Part shown: positions 7,918-15,050 of the stretch, one piece after another
Numbering within the stretch: the stretch's first letter is position 1
Layout: each line of letters begins with the position of its first letter
NCBI GenBank assembly: GCA_900549945.1
Contig: URQJ01000012.1
Span: 1-22,642 of the forward strand
Direction of reading: 5' to 3'
DNA: 22,642 nucleotides
From: an uncultured Oscillospiraceae bacterium
Lineage (GTDB): Bacteria > Bacillota > Clostridia > Oscillospirales > Acutalibacteraceae
Notes under the pieces: generated by a model
The model's database searches: none
Seen by the model: the letters and a program-made list of their open reading frames with translations, nothing else
What the model was told of the DNA's origin: nothing
Translations under genes and position numbers: made by a program

Positions 7918-8286
7918 AAAGATTTTCCTTTTTGTTGTATCGCAAAACCTTGCTTTTTTCATGCCGTGAATCCCGGACATCCGAGAGGGCGACTAACACT
8001 GAATCTCAACAACTCCACCCAGAGGACTGCCGACTGAGGCGGTCATAATACAAGGTGATAGACCGCGTATCCCGTACAGCATGGACTGTGCATTTCGCGC
8101 AGCGCACCTTGCAATACACAATCCCGACGCTATAACGGTGTAAGCACAATCATTACTTTATGGGACGCAGGGAGGATCTCTGCACTACCTGATGGAGACA
8201 AGTAAGGTATGCCGGAATTCTCGATAAGAAGAGAAAACTATGAAAAGCGTGGAAGAAGCTTAATCTTCCTTCGACAAAATGATCTT
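7918..8286 (+). ncRNA. Structured noncoding RNA candidate (possibly raiA-type)
   Basis: About 370 bases without a credible protein frame lie between a promoter (7883-7911) and a strong terminator (8287-8329). Several local stems are visible: 8025-8031 with 8038-8044 (7 bp); 8051-8057 with 8105-8111 (7 bp), enclosing 8074-8079 with 8086-8091 (6 bp); 8167-8173 with 8177-8183 (7 bp, tight loop); 8186-8190 with 8205-8209; and 8251-8256 with 8264-8269. The most structured, GC-balanced part is about 7963-8235. It is not tmRNA, RNase P RNA, SRP RNA or 6S RNA by their hallmark sequences. The length, the clostridial host and the isolated position suggest the raiA RNA class, but that is recall without alignment. 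Boundaries are approximate. Confidence 0.6.
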
Positions 8287-8329
8287 AAAACAATTAGGCT
8301 ATTCGAAACTCGAATAGCCTGATTGTTTT
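8287..8329. terminator. Bidirectional terminator shared by the noncoding RNA and tRNA-Leu
   Basis: AAAACAAT (8287-8294) plus AGGCTATTCGA (8296-8306) pair with TCGAATAGCCT (8310-8320) plus ATTGTTTT (8322-8329) over a 3-base loop, with one T-G pair between. The A and T flanks give a U-run on both strands. It touches the CCA end of the convergent tRNA gene. Confidence 0.85.
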
Positions 8330-8415
8330 GGTGCAGGTAACAGGACTTGAACCTGCATGAACTTGCATTCATATGGACCTGAACCATACGCGTCTGCCAA
8401 TTCCGCCATACCTGC
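8329..8415 (-). tRNA. tRNA-Leu (anticodon CAG), CCA encoded
   Basis: On the minus strand the acceptor arms GCAGGTA (8409-8415) and TACCTGC (8333-8339) pair fully, followed by A and the encoded CCA. The D arm begins GGCGGAATTGGCAGACGC. The anticodon loop TTCAGGT closed by TATGG/CCATA gives CAG, which reads leucine CUG. A long variable arm (TGAATGCAAGTTCAT) marks a class II tRNA, as expected for leucine. The T arm is GCAGG-TTCAAGT-CCTGT. Transcription comes from a perfect consensus promoter 40 bases upstream. Confidence 0.97.
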
Positions 8416-8456
8416 ATATTTTGTTTATCAAACGCCTTCCGCTTGACGGCTTGCTT

Positions 8457-8485
8457 ATTATAGCACTGTGTGGCATGTTTGTCAA
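8457..8485 (-). promoter_or_regulatory. Perfect consensus promoter for tRNA-Leu
   Basis: TTGACA (minus strand, 8480-8485) and TATAAT (8457-8462) are 17 bases apart, the full sigma-A consensus, as is usual for stable RNA genes. Confidence 0.9.
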
Positions 8486-8499
8486 TCGATTTTTGAAGA

Positions 8500-8850
8500 T
8501 TTTTTCAAAAAGATAATTTTTCGGATTAAATGCAATAGCCAGAGCAAATACATAGATCAACACACAAGGATGGATGTGCCGATATCCGCGCAGATCTGCG
8601 GTCAAAGGGATGGTCGATCGCCGGCCCGATATGCGCTAGGATACGCGGAAGCCCTTCATCGGCATACGGTGCAATAAGAATACCAAACCACAGAAACAAA
8701 TACAGCCCCGACAGCAGCCATGATCCAAAGTCCGGTATGATCGCGCCCCGGCCGATTCTTTTGGCCTCCCGCCATTTCTTTGAACACAGGCGATTGCAGG
8801 CTGTTTTGATATAGCTCCAGCGGCCGAGGCCGCCTTTGCTTTTTCATTTC
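8500..8850 (-). pseudogene. Decayed membrane-protein fragment, perhaps a VirD4/TraG coupling protein N-terminus
   Basis: No intact gene lies between the tRNA promoter and the arsR promoter. On the minus strand a hydrophobic stretch GSWLLSGLYLFLWFGILIA (about 8680-8735) runs on as ADEGLPRILAHIGPAIDHPF. It then shifts frame to VLIYVFALAIAFNPKNY near 8520-8555. That order (membrane segment, polar loop, second membrane segment) resembles the N-terminus of conjugation coupling proteins of the VirD4/TraG type in clostridial elements. Frame changes and the loss of any ATPase domain mean it is a remnant. The family call rests on resemblance only. Bases 8850-9060 show nothing else I can support. Confidence 0.3.
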
Positions 8851-9066
8851 TTCCGGTACCGCGCCCTTATGAAACCGGACGTGTACGAATGCTTCGGGCG
8901 CTTTCCCTCTCTGCCGCCGCGCTGGTATTGATTTTCCTCGGGCCTTTCTGCACGCAGATCATCCCTGCAGCTCTAAACAGCATCCGGTGCTGGTCACCGG
9001 TCCCGATCGAGTCAGCAAATTATTCGTCTCGATTTTCTTTCCCAATGCGCCAAAAAGGGAAAGCTG

Positions 9067-9098
9067 TGCTATAATGGTTTAAGCGTTTAAACCATTAT
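9067..9098 (+). promoter_or_regulatory. Promoter with ArsR operator
   Basis: An extended -10, TG-C-TATAAT (9067-9075), overlaps a perfect palindrome: ATAATGGTTTAA (9071-9082), 4 bases, TTAAACCATTAT (9087-9098). No good -35 is seen. Binding here would block polymerase, so this is the likely operator of the ArsR protein encoded 35 bases downstream. Confidence 0.8.
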
Positions 9099-9132
9099 AC
9101 ATATTTATGGGCTTTCAAAAAGGAGGACAGCT

Positions 9133-9498
9133 ATGGACGAGTGCAGAGCACAGCGGCAGTCTCTGGCGGAGGAATTTAAGACACTGCAAAGCGCCTTCGC
9201 TGCGCTGGGCGATGAGACCCGCCAGCAGATCTTTATCGCTCTGCTGGAGCACGAAACCGTGGGCATGCGCGTGCCGGAAATCACCCGGCGCACCCATCTT
9301 TCCCGCCCTGCCGTATCCCATCACCTGCGCATCCTCAAGGATGCCGGGCTGGTCAATGTCCACCGCCGAGGCACCATGAACTACTACTATGTGGACGCCA
9401 ACCTGAGCAAATGGGGCGAGATCAAGGCGCTGGTAGACCACGTGTATCGGGTAGCGCAGGCGGCCGCGCGGGTCCATTACCCCCATTTGGAAGAGTGA
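9133..9498 (+). CDS. ArsR-family transcriptional repressor
   Basis: A 121-residue winged-helix repressor. The motif order is typical: AFAALGDETRQQIFIALLE (about 22-40), then VPEITRRTHLSRPAVSHHLRILKDAGLV as recognition helix, then the wing RRGTMNYYYVD. The classic ELCVCDL metal site of ArsR/SmtB is absent, and I see no obvious cysteine pair apart from Cys4. The inducer may therefore not be a metal; some ArsR proteins respond to redox or organic compounds. AGGAGG is 6 bases before ATG 9133. The nitroreductase gene starts 13 bases after its stop, so the two form an operon under the palindromic operator at 9071-9098. Autorepression is inferred from that layout. Confidence 0.9.
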   Translation: MDECRAQRQSLAEEFKTLQSAFAALGDETRQQIFIALLEHETVGMRVPEITRRTHLSRPAVSHHLRILKDAGLVNVHRRGTMNYYYVDANLSKWGEIKALVDHVYRVAQAAARVHYPHLEE

Positions 9499-9511
9499 AA
9501 GGATGATTATT

Positions 9512-10186
9512 ATGACGCTTTTAGAAGCCATGCAAACCCGCCATTCGGTGCGCAGCTACAAAAATATCCCGTTGAAGCCGGAGGACATTCTGACCCTGCA
9601 AAAGGAAATCGACGCCTGCAACGAGGAGGACGGCCTGCACATCCAGCTTGTAACGAATGAGCCCAAGGCCTTTGACAGCTTCATGGCCCATTACGGCAAG
9701 TTCTCCGGCGTGCAGAACTACATTGCCCTTATCGGGAAAAAGAGCGCCGGTCTTGAGGAGCGCTTGGGTTATTACGGTGAGCGGCTGGTTCTGCTTGCAC
9801 AGACGCTGGGGCTCAACACCTGCTGGGTGGCCATGACCTTCGGCAAGGGCGCGGCCAAGAGCCGCTGCACCCTCGCGCCCGGGGAAAAGCTCGTATGCGT
9901 GCTGTCCCTCGGCTACGGCGCCACGCAGGGCGCCGCCCACAAGAGCAAACCCATGGAGACTCTCTGCCCGGCTGCGGGTGCGATGCCGGAATGGTTCCGC
10001 AGGGGCATGGAGGCAGCCATGCTCGCCCCCACAGCCATGAATCAGCAGAAATTTACGATTTCTCTCAGCGGGAACACCGTCACGGCAAAATCCTCGGGCG
10101 GCTTCTATTCTAAAACGGATCTGGGTATCGTCAAATATCATTTTGAGATCGGTGCAGGAAAAGAATGCTTTACTTGGGCAAAATAA
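9512..10186 (+). CDS. Nitroreductase family protein (TM1586-like)
   Basis: FMN-dependent NAD(P)H oxidoreductase family, 224 residues. The N-terminus LLEAMQTRHSVRSYKNIPL is the hallmark of nitroreductases. GYYGERLVLLAQTLGLNTCWVAMT is the central helix region, and GMEAAMLAPTAMNQQKF near the C-terminus repeats the family layout of the two-domain TM1586 subgroup. The substrate is not predictable from sequence. Start 9512 is preferred over ATG 9503 because AAAGGA lies 8 bases before 9512 but touches 9503. It is the second gene of the arsR operon and is followed by a strong terminator, so ArsR probably controls its expression directly. Confidence 0.88.
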   Translation: MTLLEAMQTRHSVRSYKNIPLKPEDILTLQKEIDACNEEDGLHIQLVTNEPKAFDSFMAHYGKFSGVQNYIALIGKKSAGLEERLGYYGERLVLLAQTLGLNTCWVAMTFGKGAAKSRCTLAPGEKLVCVLSLGYGATQGAAHKSKPMETLCPAAGAMPEWFRRGMEAAMLAPTAMNQQKFTISLSGNTVTAKSSGGFYSKTDLGIVKYHFEIGAGKECFTWAK

Positions 10187-10196
10187 ATGTTTTTAA

Positions 10197-10243
10197 GGAC
10201 GTATGAACCGCACAAAAGGCAGCGGTTCATATGTCCTCTTTTT
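10197..10243 (+). terminator. Terminator of the arsR-nitroreductase operon
   Basis: A 15-bp stem (10197-10211 with 10222-10236, one G-T pair) is followed by TCTTTTT. It lies 10 bases after the stop codon. Confidence 0.9.
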
Positions 10244-10295
10244 ACTCTGCACGGCATTTCTGCGCAAATCGCCGCGGAATGCCTATCCCGGAGCC

Positions 10296-10338
10296 TTGAC
10301 AAGATAGGATACCGGTGATATAATTAACACCGTTAATT
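10296..10338 (+). promoter_or_regulatory. Perfect promoter with palindromic MarR operator
   Basis: TTGACA (10296-10301) and TATAAT (10319-10324) have 17-base spacing. AATTAAC (10322-10328), 3 bases, GTTAATT (10332-10338) form a perfect inverted repeat overlapping the -10 and start site. This is a likely MarR binding site. Confidence 0.82.
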
Positions 10339-10357
10339 TGTTTTGGCGGTGATTGTC

Positions 10358-10795
10358 TTGGAAATCGACTGGATGCAGATGGTACGCTACCAGCAGCAGC
10401 TGCAAAAAATATCCCGGTATCTTTTCCCCGTGAAAAAGCAGCTTCTCACGCCCAGCGAATGCGAGCTGCTGGCGTGGCTGTATTTACACCCCGAAAAGAA
10501 CACGCCCGTCATGCTGAGCCAATGCAGCGGGATGAAAAGAGAGGCGGTCAGCCGCTGCCTGAAAAAACTGTTTGAAAAGGGCTGCATCCGAAAGGAAAAG
10601 CAGCCGCAGGACGAGCGGAGCTACCGGCTGTTTCTAACGGAAACCGGGCGCACGGCGCTGCAGCGCGGCTGCGAAAATATGCTGGAGCCCTTCTACACGC
10701 TTTGGCGGAGCATCGGCCCGGATTTCGAGGATTTCTTAAAATGTGCCGGCCGAATCGCCGGGCAGATGGCGGAAAAGAAAGGAGACGCGGATTGA
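10358..10795 (+). CDS. MarR-family transcriptional regulator
   Basis: A winged-helix regulator of about 145 residues. The DNA-binding part reads LTPSECELLAWLYLHPEKN, then SQCSGMKREAVSRCLKKLFEKGCIRKEK as recognition region, and QDERSYRLFLTETGR as the wing, with the D-x-R-x-x motif of MarR proteins. Helices for dimerisation flank it. The start is uncertain. TTG 10358 has a GGCGGTG stretch about 6 bases upstream; TTG 10343 and ATG 10373 are alternatives. Its gene overlaps or abuts the start of the membrane-protein gene that follows. The operator in its own promoter predicts autoregulation together with the transporter, released by a ligand the transporter may export. Confidence 0.85.
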   Translation: MEIDWMQMVRYQQQLQKISRYLFPVKKQLLTPSECELLAWLYLHPEKNTPVMLSQCSGMKREAVSRCLKKLFEKGCIRKEKQPQDERSYRLFLTETGRTALQRGCENMLEPFYTLWRSIGPDFEDFLKCAGRIAGQMAEKKGDAD

Positions 10796-11868
10796 GCATG
10801 TCTTTTTACGACGCCCTGCAGCTGGATCCGGCTGCTTTAAAAGCGAGGATTCGGGCGAGCGAATCCCAAAGGGAAAAGAACTTTTTTCGTCTGGCGCTCC
10901 TTTCACGCGCGCTTTTGCTCGTGGGCTTTGCAATCCTCTTTATCGGCGCAGGCACGAGTCTATTCGGCGCTGAAAACTCGCCAATGGCGGTCGTGCTGTT
11001 CTGCATGCTGCTTTCCATCCGCTTTGTGAACTTCTCCTACTGCATCCGGGATTCTCTGCTCGCGCTTGCGGCCTCCCTCGCGGTTTTACTGCTGGCGCCG
11101 GGCCTAGCCGCCCGCGCCCCTGCCGCGCTCGTCGCCCCGATCCATCTGGCCGCCGCTTTCTCTCTGCTCTTTATGACAGCCCAGCAGCCGGAGCTCGGAA
11201 ACGGCGGCCTATACAGCTTCGCGTACATCTATCTTGTCGGGAACCCCGTTTTCGGAGAGGCGCTGATCCGGCGCGTGCTCCTCACCCTGACCGGCTGTAT
11301 TATCTGCGCCGCGGTTTTAATCCTGAAGCACCGCAGCGCGCACAGCGCCATCCGCTTTCACCACATCCTGCGGAATTTCAGCCTATCAAACGCGGCGCAC
11401 CTGTGGCAGCTGCGCATGGCGCTCGCAATCAGCCTGATTCTCACACTTGGGCGCGTTTTGCAGATCGAGCGGTTTATGTGGATGGGCTTTGCCTGCACCT
11501 CAATTCTGTCCGCTTACCCCTATTCCGGCCGGGTGACCCCCCGCTTTCTCCAGCGCTTTTTCGGCGTGCTGACCGGCTCTGCGGCCTTTTTCATCTTGTT
11601 TCAGGCGACACCGGAAGCCTTCCATTCCCTTTTGGCGCCCTTGGGCGGGATCCTTCTGGGCTTCTGCACGAACTATTTAGCCAAGACCATTATGAACTGC
11701 TTCGGCGCGCTGTCGCTTGGCGCCGCGATCTACGGCCTTCAGGGCGCCGTGCTCCTGCGCGTCTGGGACACCGTTCTCGGCGTTCTTTTCAGCCTGATTT
11801 TTGCGTTTGTTTTTGAAAAGCTGGCGGCTATAGGACGGGCACACAAAAAAACGACAGGCTCCGCGTGA
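10792..11868 (+). CDS. FUSC-like integral membrane protein (putative efflux)
   Basis: About 358 residues with two sets of hydrophobic segments (approximately residues 32-160 and 205-340), separated by a basic stretch ending in RFHHILRNFSLSNAAHLWQL. That layout, and the phrase LRMALAISLILTLG opening the second set, match the FUSC/aromatic-acid exporter-like superfamily. The usual C-terminal soluble domain is short or absent. Substrate export is inferred from the family and from MarR control. TTG 10792 overlaps the marR stop (TTGA) and has AAAGGAG 7 bases upstream; ATG 10798, two codons later, is an equally possible start. Overlap suggests translational coupling to marR. No clear terminator follows; a 7-bp stem with a long loop lies at 11872-11923. 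Confidence 0.75.
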   Translation: MSMSFYDALQLDPAALKARIRASESQREKNFFRLALLSRALLLVGFAILFIGAGTSLFGAENSPMAVVLFCMLLSIRFVNFSYCIRDSLLALAASLAVLLLAPGLAARAPAALVAPIHLAAAFSLLFMTAQQPELGNGGLYSFAYIYLVGNPVFGEALIRRVLLTLTGCIICAAVLILKHRSAHSAIRFHHILRNFSLSNAAHLWQLRMALAISLILTLGRVLQIERFMWMGFACTSILSAYPYSGRVTPRFLQRFFGVLTGSAAFFILFQATPEAFHSLLAPLGGILLGFCTNYLAKTIMNCFGALSLGAAIYGLQGAVLLRVWDTVLGVLFSLIFAFVFEKLAAIGRAHKKTTGSA

Positions 11869-11943
11869 TCGAGCCGAGGCTCTCCTGCATGCGAGGCCGC
11901 GCAGAAAGGCACGCCGCTCGGCTACAAGCCAGAATTTTAACTG

Positions 11944-12222
11944 CTAAAAAGAGGTGATCAGCCTGTACCGCCGGCGGATCTCCGCCTCCGGCTCCCCTTC
12001 GCTGTCGCACGCCCACATCGTCCGCACCGCAAACAGAAACACATGCACGCGATTTGTATGTACGGCGATCGCCCGCACCGAAACACCGGAGAAAAGCCCG
12101 TCCGGTGCAGGCGCATCATAGGAAAGCAGCTCGCGGGCATTGTCGAGATCCGTCCTGAGCGCCGTTGTGCCGCATCGTTCTGTCCAGCGCGCATATCGGT
12201 CTAAAAGCTGGTCTTTATTCAT
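11944..12222 (-). CDS. Hypothetical protein, 92 residues
   Basis: I do not recognise the family. The frame is credible: ATG 12222 follows GAGGTG at about 7 bases, and codon use resembles the neighbours. The protein starts with an acidic/basic helix region (residues 1-34). It then has SVRAIAVHTNRVHVFLFAVRTMW, which alternates hydrophobic residues like beta strands, and ends with a charged tail. No signal peptide or membrane helix is seen. It converges with the FUSC-like gene, ending 75 bases beyond that gene's stop. It has a weak TATAAC-type promoter candidate upstream. Confidence 0.55.
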   Translation of the reverse strand: MNKDQLLDRYARWTERCGTTALRTDLDNARELLSYDAPAPDGLFSGVSVRAIAVHTNRVHVFLFAVRTMWACDSEGEPEAEIRRRYRLITSF

Positions 12223-12422
12223 TTTCCTTCACCTCAATCGATTTAGTTATACCACAAGGATCCACGCGAGAAATATCAAAAAAAGTAATTTCATACTGAA
12301 ATTTTTCCGGCCCGCCGCGTCTTTGTCTGTTTCTGGCGGCGCGGCCAGCCGCCGACTGCCTAAGAACCCACCGATGCAGACCGGGCGGCCCGCAGGCGCC
12401 GCTTCACCGCCGCCGATAAAAA

Positions 12423-12451
12423 TTCGCATTTCCGATTAAATTTATTATAAT
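12423..12451 (+). promoter_or_regulatory. Candidate promoter for the GNAT gene
   Basis: TATAAT (12446-12451) with TTCGCA (12423-12428) at 17-base spacing; the -35 matches 4 of 6. The leader is AT-rich and about 70 bases long. The rest of 12223-12526 holds no gene I can support. Confidence 0.4.
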
Positions 12452-12526
12452 AAAAATTCTTTTCTTCGAATTGAACTGCGATAAAAATTCACCAATTATT
12501 TTTCTTAACGGAATGGAGGCACCCAA

Positions 12527-13057
12527 ATGACCGTTTACAGAACACTGAACGAAAGCGAAATCATACCGGCGCTCTTTTTGCACTTCGAGCGAAAGCAGCT
12601 CGTGCAGAAGGTTCTGCGCCGGTCGAAAAACGGCTGGACATCCGTTGACGCGCCCTTCATCGACGATTGGTCCGCCGAGGAGTACGCCTTTCTCTGCGAA
12701 TGCCTGCAAAACACGGCGCGCACCGGCGGCCTCGTGCTCGGCGCCTTTTCCGACGGCCGGCTCAAGGGCTTCTCCTCTGTCGAGCCTGAGCCGCTCGGCA
12801 GCCGCGGGCAGTATCTCGACCTGAGCTGTATCCACGTTTCCGCGGATATGCGCGGCGCGGGCATCGGGCGGCGCCTGTTCGCCGAGGCAAAGCGCTGGGC
12901 GAAAGCGCACGGCGCGCAGAAGCTGTACATCTCCTCGCATTCGGCCGTGGAAACGCAGGCCTTCTACAGCGCGATGGGCTGTGTAGACGCGGAAGAGCCG
13001 ATTGCGGCGCACGTGGAGCGCGAGCCCTATGACCGCCAGCTCGAGTGCCTCCTGTGA
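12527..13057 (+). CDS. GNAT-family N-acetyltransferase
   Basis: A 176-residue protein of the GNAT fold, which moves an acetyl group from acetyl-CoA to an amine. The core is clear: GLVLGAFSDGRLKGFSSVE (about 67-85) gives strands 2-3; YLDLSCIHVSADMRGAGIGRRLF (about 96-118) gives strand 4 and the acetyl-CoA loop, with R-G-x-G-I-G-R as the pyrophosphate motif. A final AVETQAFYSAMGCV motif follows. The residues before 65 form a longer N-terminal helix region than in minimal GNATs. Substrate is unknown. GGAGG lies 8 bases before ATG 12527. It is a single gene with its own terminator. Confidence 0.88.
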   Translation: MTVYRTLNESEIIPALFLHFERKQLVQKVLRRSKNGWTSVDAPFIDDWSAEEYAFLCECLQNTARTGGLVLGAFSDGRLKGFSSVEPEPLGSRGQYLDLSCIHVSADMRGAGIGRRLFAEAKRWAKAHGAQKLYISSHSAVETQAFYSAMGCVDAEEPIAAHVEREPYDRQLECLL

Positions 13058-13129
13058 TCCGAAGCGCCGCCGGCATTTACGCCGCGCTCTCAATCCCACC
13101 GCTGCACCTTTTTCAAAATGAACCGATAG

Positions 13130-13169
13130 AAAAAGACGAAATCCCACCGTCAGGATCTCGTCTTTTTTT
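13130..13169. terminator. Bidirectional terminator between GNAT and EFR1 genes
   Basis: AAAAAGACGA (13130-13139) pairs with TCGTCTTTTT (13158-13167), continued inward by ATCC/GGAT around an A-C mismatch, with an 8-base loop. The A-run and T-run serve both strands. Confidence 0.85.
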
Positions 13170-13234
13170 GTTATTCGCTGTTCTCTTATCGCGGTGGCCT
13201 TATTCGGCCTTGCCTGCGCTGTACAGCGCACCGC

Positions 13235-13987
13235 TCACAGTTCCTTTGGGCAGACATACCGGACCTTCCCCACGGTTTTCTGTCCGTATTCGATCGCCGA
13301 GCACGGACAGCGGCTGATGCAGGCCATACAGTGGGTGCAGTTCTCGCCCCAAACCGGCCTGCCGCTTTCCATGCGGATATTGCCGAGCGGACAGACCGCC
13401 GCGCACCTGCCGCAAGAGACGCAAGCCTCTGTCGAGCGGAATTTTTTCGTGCACACCGTCGTCCAATAAAACAGGTCGTTTACAATGCCGCTGTTCAGCC
13501 GGCCCACGGGCGTGACCTTCTCCGCCGGCAGAGCCTCTCCCGCCTGAATCCAGCCGGCAACCCGGTCGATGCGTTTCTCCGCCTGCCGGATAATCCGCAG
13601 CGCCTCCTCCCGGCCCGGCGCAGAAAACATTGCGATATAGTTGTCGGGCATGACGACTGCCGCGCAGCCCCGAAACTGCATCCCCTTGCCGGCGCAGAGC
13701 TTTTCCAGATACTGCCCGGCGTTTCCGATGTTCCCGCCGCAGGTCAAAACGAAATAGATCTCCCGGCGGCCCTCGAGCGCCGTGCGCGCAAGCCATGTAT
13801 GCACCACACGCGGAATCCGCCACGCATAGGTTGGAACCACGACAACCCACGGCCTCTCCGCACGCATGCCCGTGTAGTCGCGGGCGCGCAGTCTGCCGAA
13901 CAGATCGGTCGCTTCATCGCCGAGCTTCGCCGCAATTCGTTTTGCGGCATACGCGCTGTTGCCTGTTCCCGAAAAATATAAGACCAT
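13235..13987 (-). CDS. EFR1-type flavodoxin plus 2x[4Fe-4S] ferredoxin protein
   Basis: A 250-residue protein fusing a flavodoxin-like domain to a bacterial ferredoxin domain. The N-terminus VLYFSGTGNSAYAAKRIA (residues 2-19) is the phosphate-binding loop for FMN. The C-terminus has two cluster motifs, CVSCGRCAAVCP and CTHCMACISRCP, about 20 residues apart, each C-x2-C-x2-C-x3-C-P. This is the order of the EFR1 family, a probable electron carrier in anaerobes with no fixed partner. ATG 13987 is preferred over the longer open frame because GGAGG lies 7 bases upstream and the flavodoxin motif begins at once. It stands alone, sharing a bidirectional terminator with the GNAT gene. Confidence 0.88.
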   Translation of the reverse strand: MVLYFSGTGNSAYAAKRIAAKLGDEATDLFGRLRARDYTGMRAERPWVVVVPTYAWRIPRVVHTWLARTALEGRREIYFVLTCGGNIGNAGQYLEKLCAGKGMQFRGCAAVVMPDNYIAMFSAPGREEALRIIRQAEKRIDRVAGWIQAGEALPAEKVTPVGRLNSGIVNDLFYWTTVCTKKFRSTEACVSCGRCAAVCPLGNIRMESGRPVWGENCTHCMACISRCPCSAIEYGQKTVGKVRYVCPKEL

Positions 13988-14197
13988 TTGATTGCCTCCA
14001 AAAATAATGCTTTGCTCGACCGAGCGGCTGTGCAGGCCGCAGAACGCGTCTGGCCGGCATCTAGCTGCGCGCTGCACACAGCCTCTGCTTTTAAAATAAT
14101 CGCGCGGGGATTCTCCGGCAGACGGCTTTGCCGCCGCGGCACAATTACTCTTGGCCCTTGCCCTTAAAAAATCCATCCGGCTTTGATTCCGGCAGCT

Positions 14198-14803
14198 TCA
14201 AGCCTTGATGAAGTGAAAGTCACAGCACGCTGCACCGCCGCCGAGCGTACCGGCGCGCTCGAACCGGATCTTCGGCAGAAGGCCCGAAAATGCGACCTCG
14301 TCGTTTTCACAGTAGACGCAGCACAATTCCGGACAGCCGTACTGCCTCGCGAGATCCCAATAAATGCAGCGGCGGAGGTTGAAATGGATCTCGCGGCTAT
14401 TGCAGCAGACCCACTCCGTCTCCCAGCCCGCATCGGGGAAATTTTTCTTCATGTGCTTTTTGACGCCCATTCTGTAAATCGAATACGCAAAGGGCATCTG
14501 CGCCAGTCCGCGCATCTCGTCCTGCTTCGCCTGTGCGGCCTTGCGCGTTTCTTTTCTCACGCAATCCAGCGCGGCCTCTTTCGCATAGCCCGCCGCACAA
14601 AGCGCCTTGTAATACGCCATCGGCGGGAACAGCTTTTTCTGCAGATGCTCGCGGACCGCCCCGCTGTTCCTGTAATCCGCCGCGCACAGAAGCTTCTGGT
14701 ATTCCTGCTCCGCGAGGCGGAACAGCCGCTCGCCGTCTTTCTCCCCGAATTCCCGCACGCAGTCCTCCTGCAAAAAGGAAAGCGTCGTTTCACCGATGTT
14801 CAT
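14198..14803 (-). CDS. L-2-amino-thiazoline-4-carboxylic acid hydrolase-like protein
   Basis: A 201-residue protein of the ATC hydrolase family (Pfam ATC_hydrolase, by recall). It has the family's paired cysteine/aromatic signature: WVCCNSREIHFNLRRCIYWD (about 139-158), then YGCPELCCVYCENDEVAF. The closing FERAGTLGGGAACCDFHF is typical of the C-terminus. Founding members hydrolyse L-ATC in the bacterial pathway to L-cysteine. Most genomic homologues are uncharacterised, so activity here is unproven. Many cysteines are present. The ATG (14803) overlaps the stop of the upstream abrB gene as ATGA, so the two are translationally coupled and share the promoter at 15081-15109. Confidence 0.82.
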   Translation of the reverse strand: MNIGETTLSFLQEDCVREFGEKDGERLFRLAEQEYQKLLCAADYRNSGAVREHLQKKLFPPMAYYKALCAAGYAKEAALDCVRKETRKAAQAKQDEMRGLAQMPFAYSIYRMGVKKHMKKNFPDAGWETEWVCCNSREIHFNLRRCIYWDLARQYGCPELCCVYCENDEVAFSGLLPKIRFERAGTLGGGAACCDFHFIKA

Positions 14804-15033
14804 GGCTCTTTCCCCTCGCCTTCCCCCGAAATTTTCTTGAACACCGCATTGGCGTGCCTTTCGAGTACGTCCGACTTCGTGACTGCGATCCCCCACTTTT
14901 CATCGCCTAAGACGATGAGCGTGTCCCCGGCCTTGATCTGAAAGACCTCTCTGGCTTCCTTGGGTATGATGATCTGTCCCCGCTCACCGACCTTTACGGT
15001 TCCAAATATATAATGCCCCTTTGGTACTTCCAT
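14800..15033 (-). CDS. AbrB/MazE/SpoVT-family DNA-binding regulator
   Basis: A 77-residue protein whose residues 10-52 form the swapped-hairpin AbrB DNA-binding fold. The signature is FGTVKVGERGQIIIPKEARE, then FQIKAGDTLIVLGDEKWGIAV. The C-terminal tail (EGEGKEP) is short and acidic, unlike the longer SpoVT GAF domain, so it resembles stand-alone AbrB or MazE proteins. The partner gene downstream is not a toxin but an ATC hydrolase-like gene, so an antitoxin role is unlikely. AGGAG is 9 bases before ATG 15033. A consensus promoter and an imperfect palindrome in the leader suggest self-regulation. Confidence 0.9.
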   Translation of the reverse strand: MEVPKGHYIFGTVKVGERGQIIIPKEAREVFQIKAGDTLIVLGDEKWGIAVTKSDVLERHANAVFKKISGEGEGKEP

Positions 15034-15050
15034 AATCCGCGCTCCTTTTA

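Noticed and set aside
8369..8605. A 78-residue minus-strand frame ending in the tRNA gene
   Set aside because: Its end is the tRNA-Leu sequence read as protein; part of it may belong to the decayed membrane-protein remnant.
11872..11923. Terminator between the FUSC-like gene and the hypothetical gene
   Set aside because: Only a 7-bp stem with a loop of nearly 40 bases and no T-run.
14160..14197. Terminator after the ATC-hydrolase-like gene
   Set aside because: A run of six T residues is present on the minus strand, but the only stem is four base pairs (CCGG with CCGG), too weak to call.
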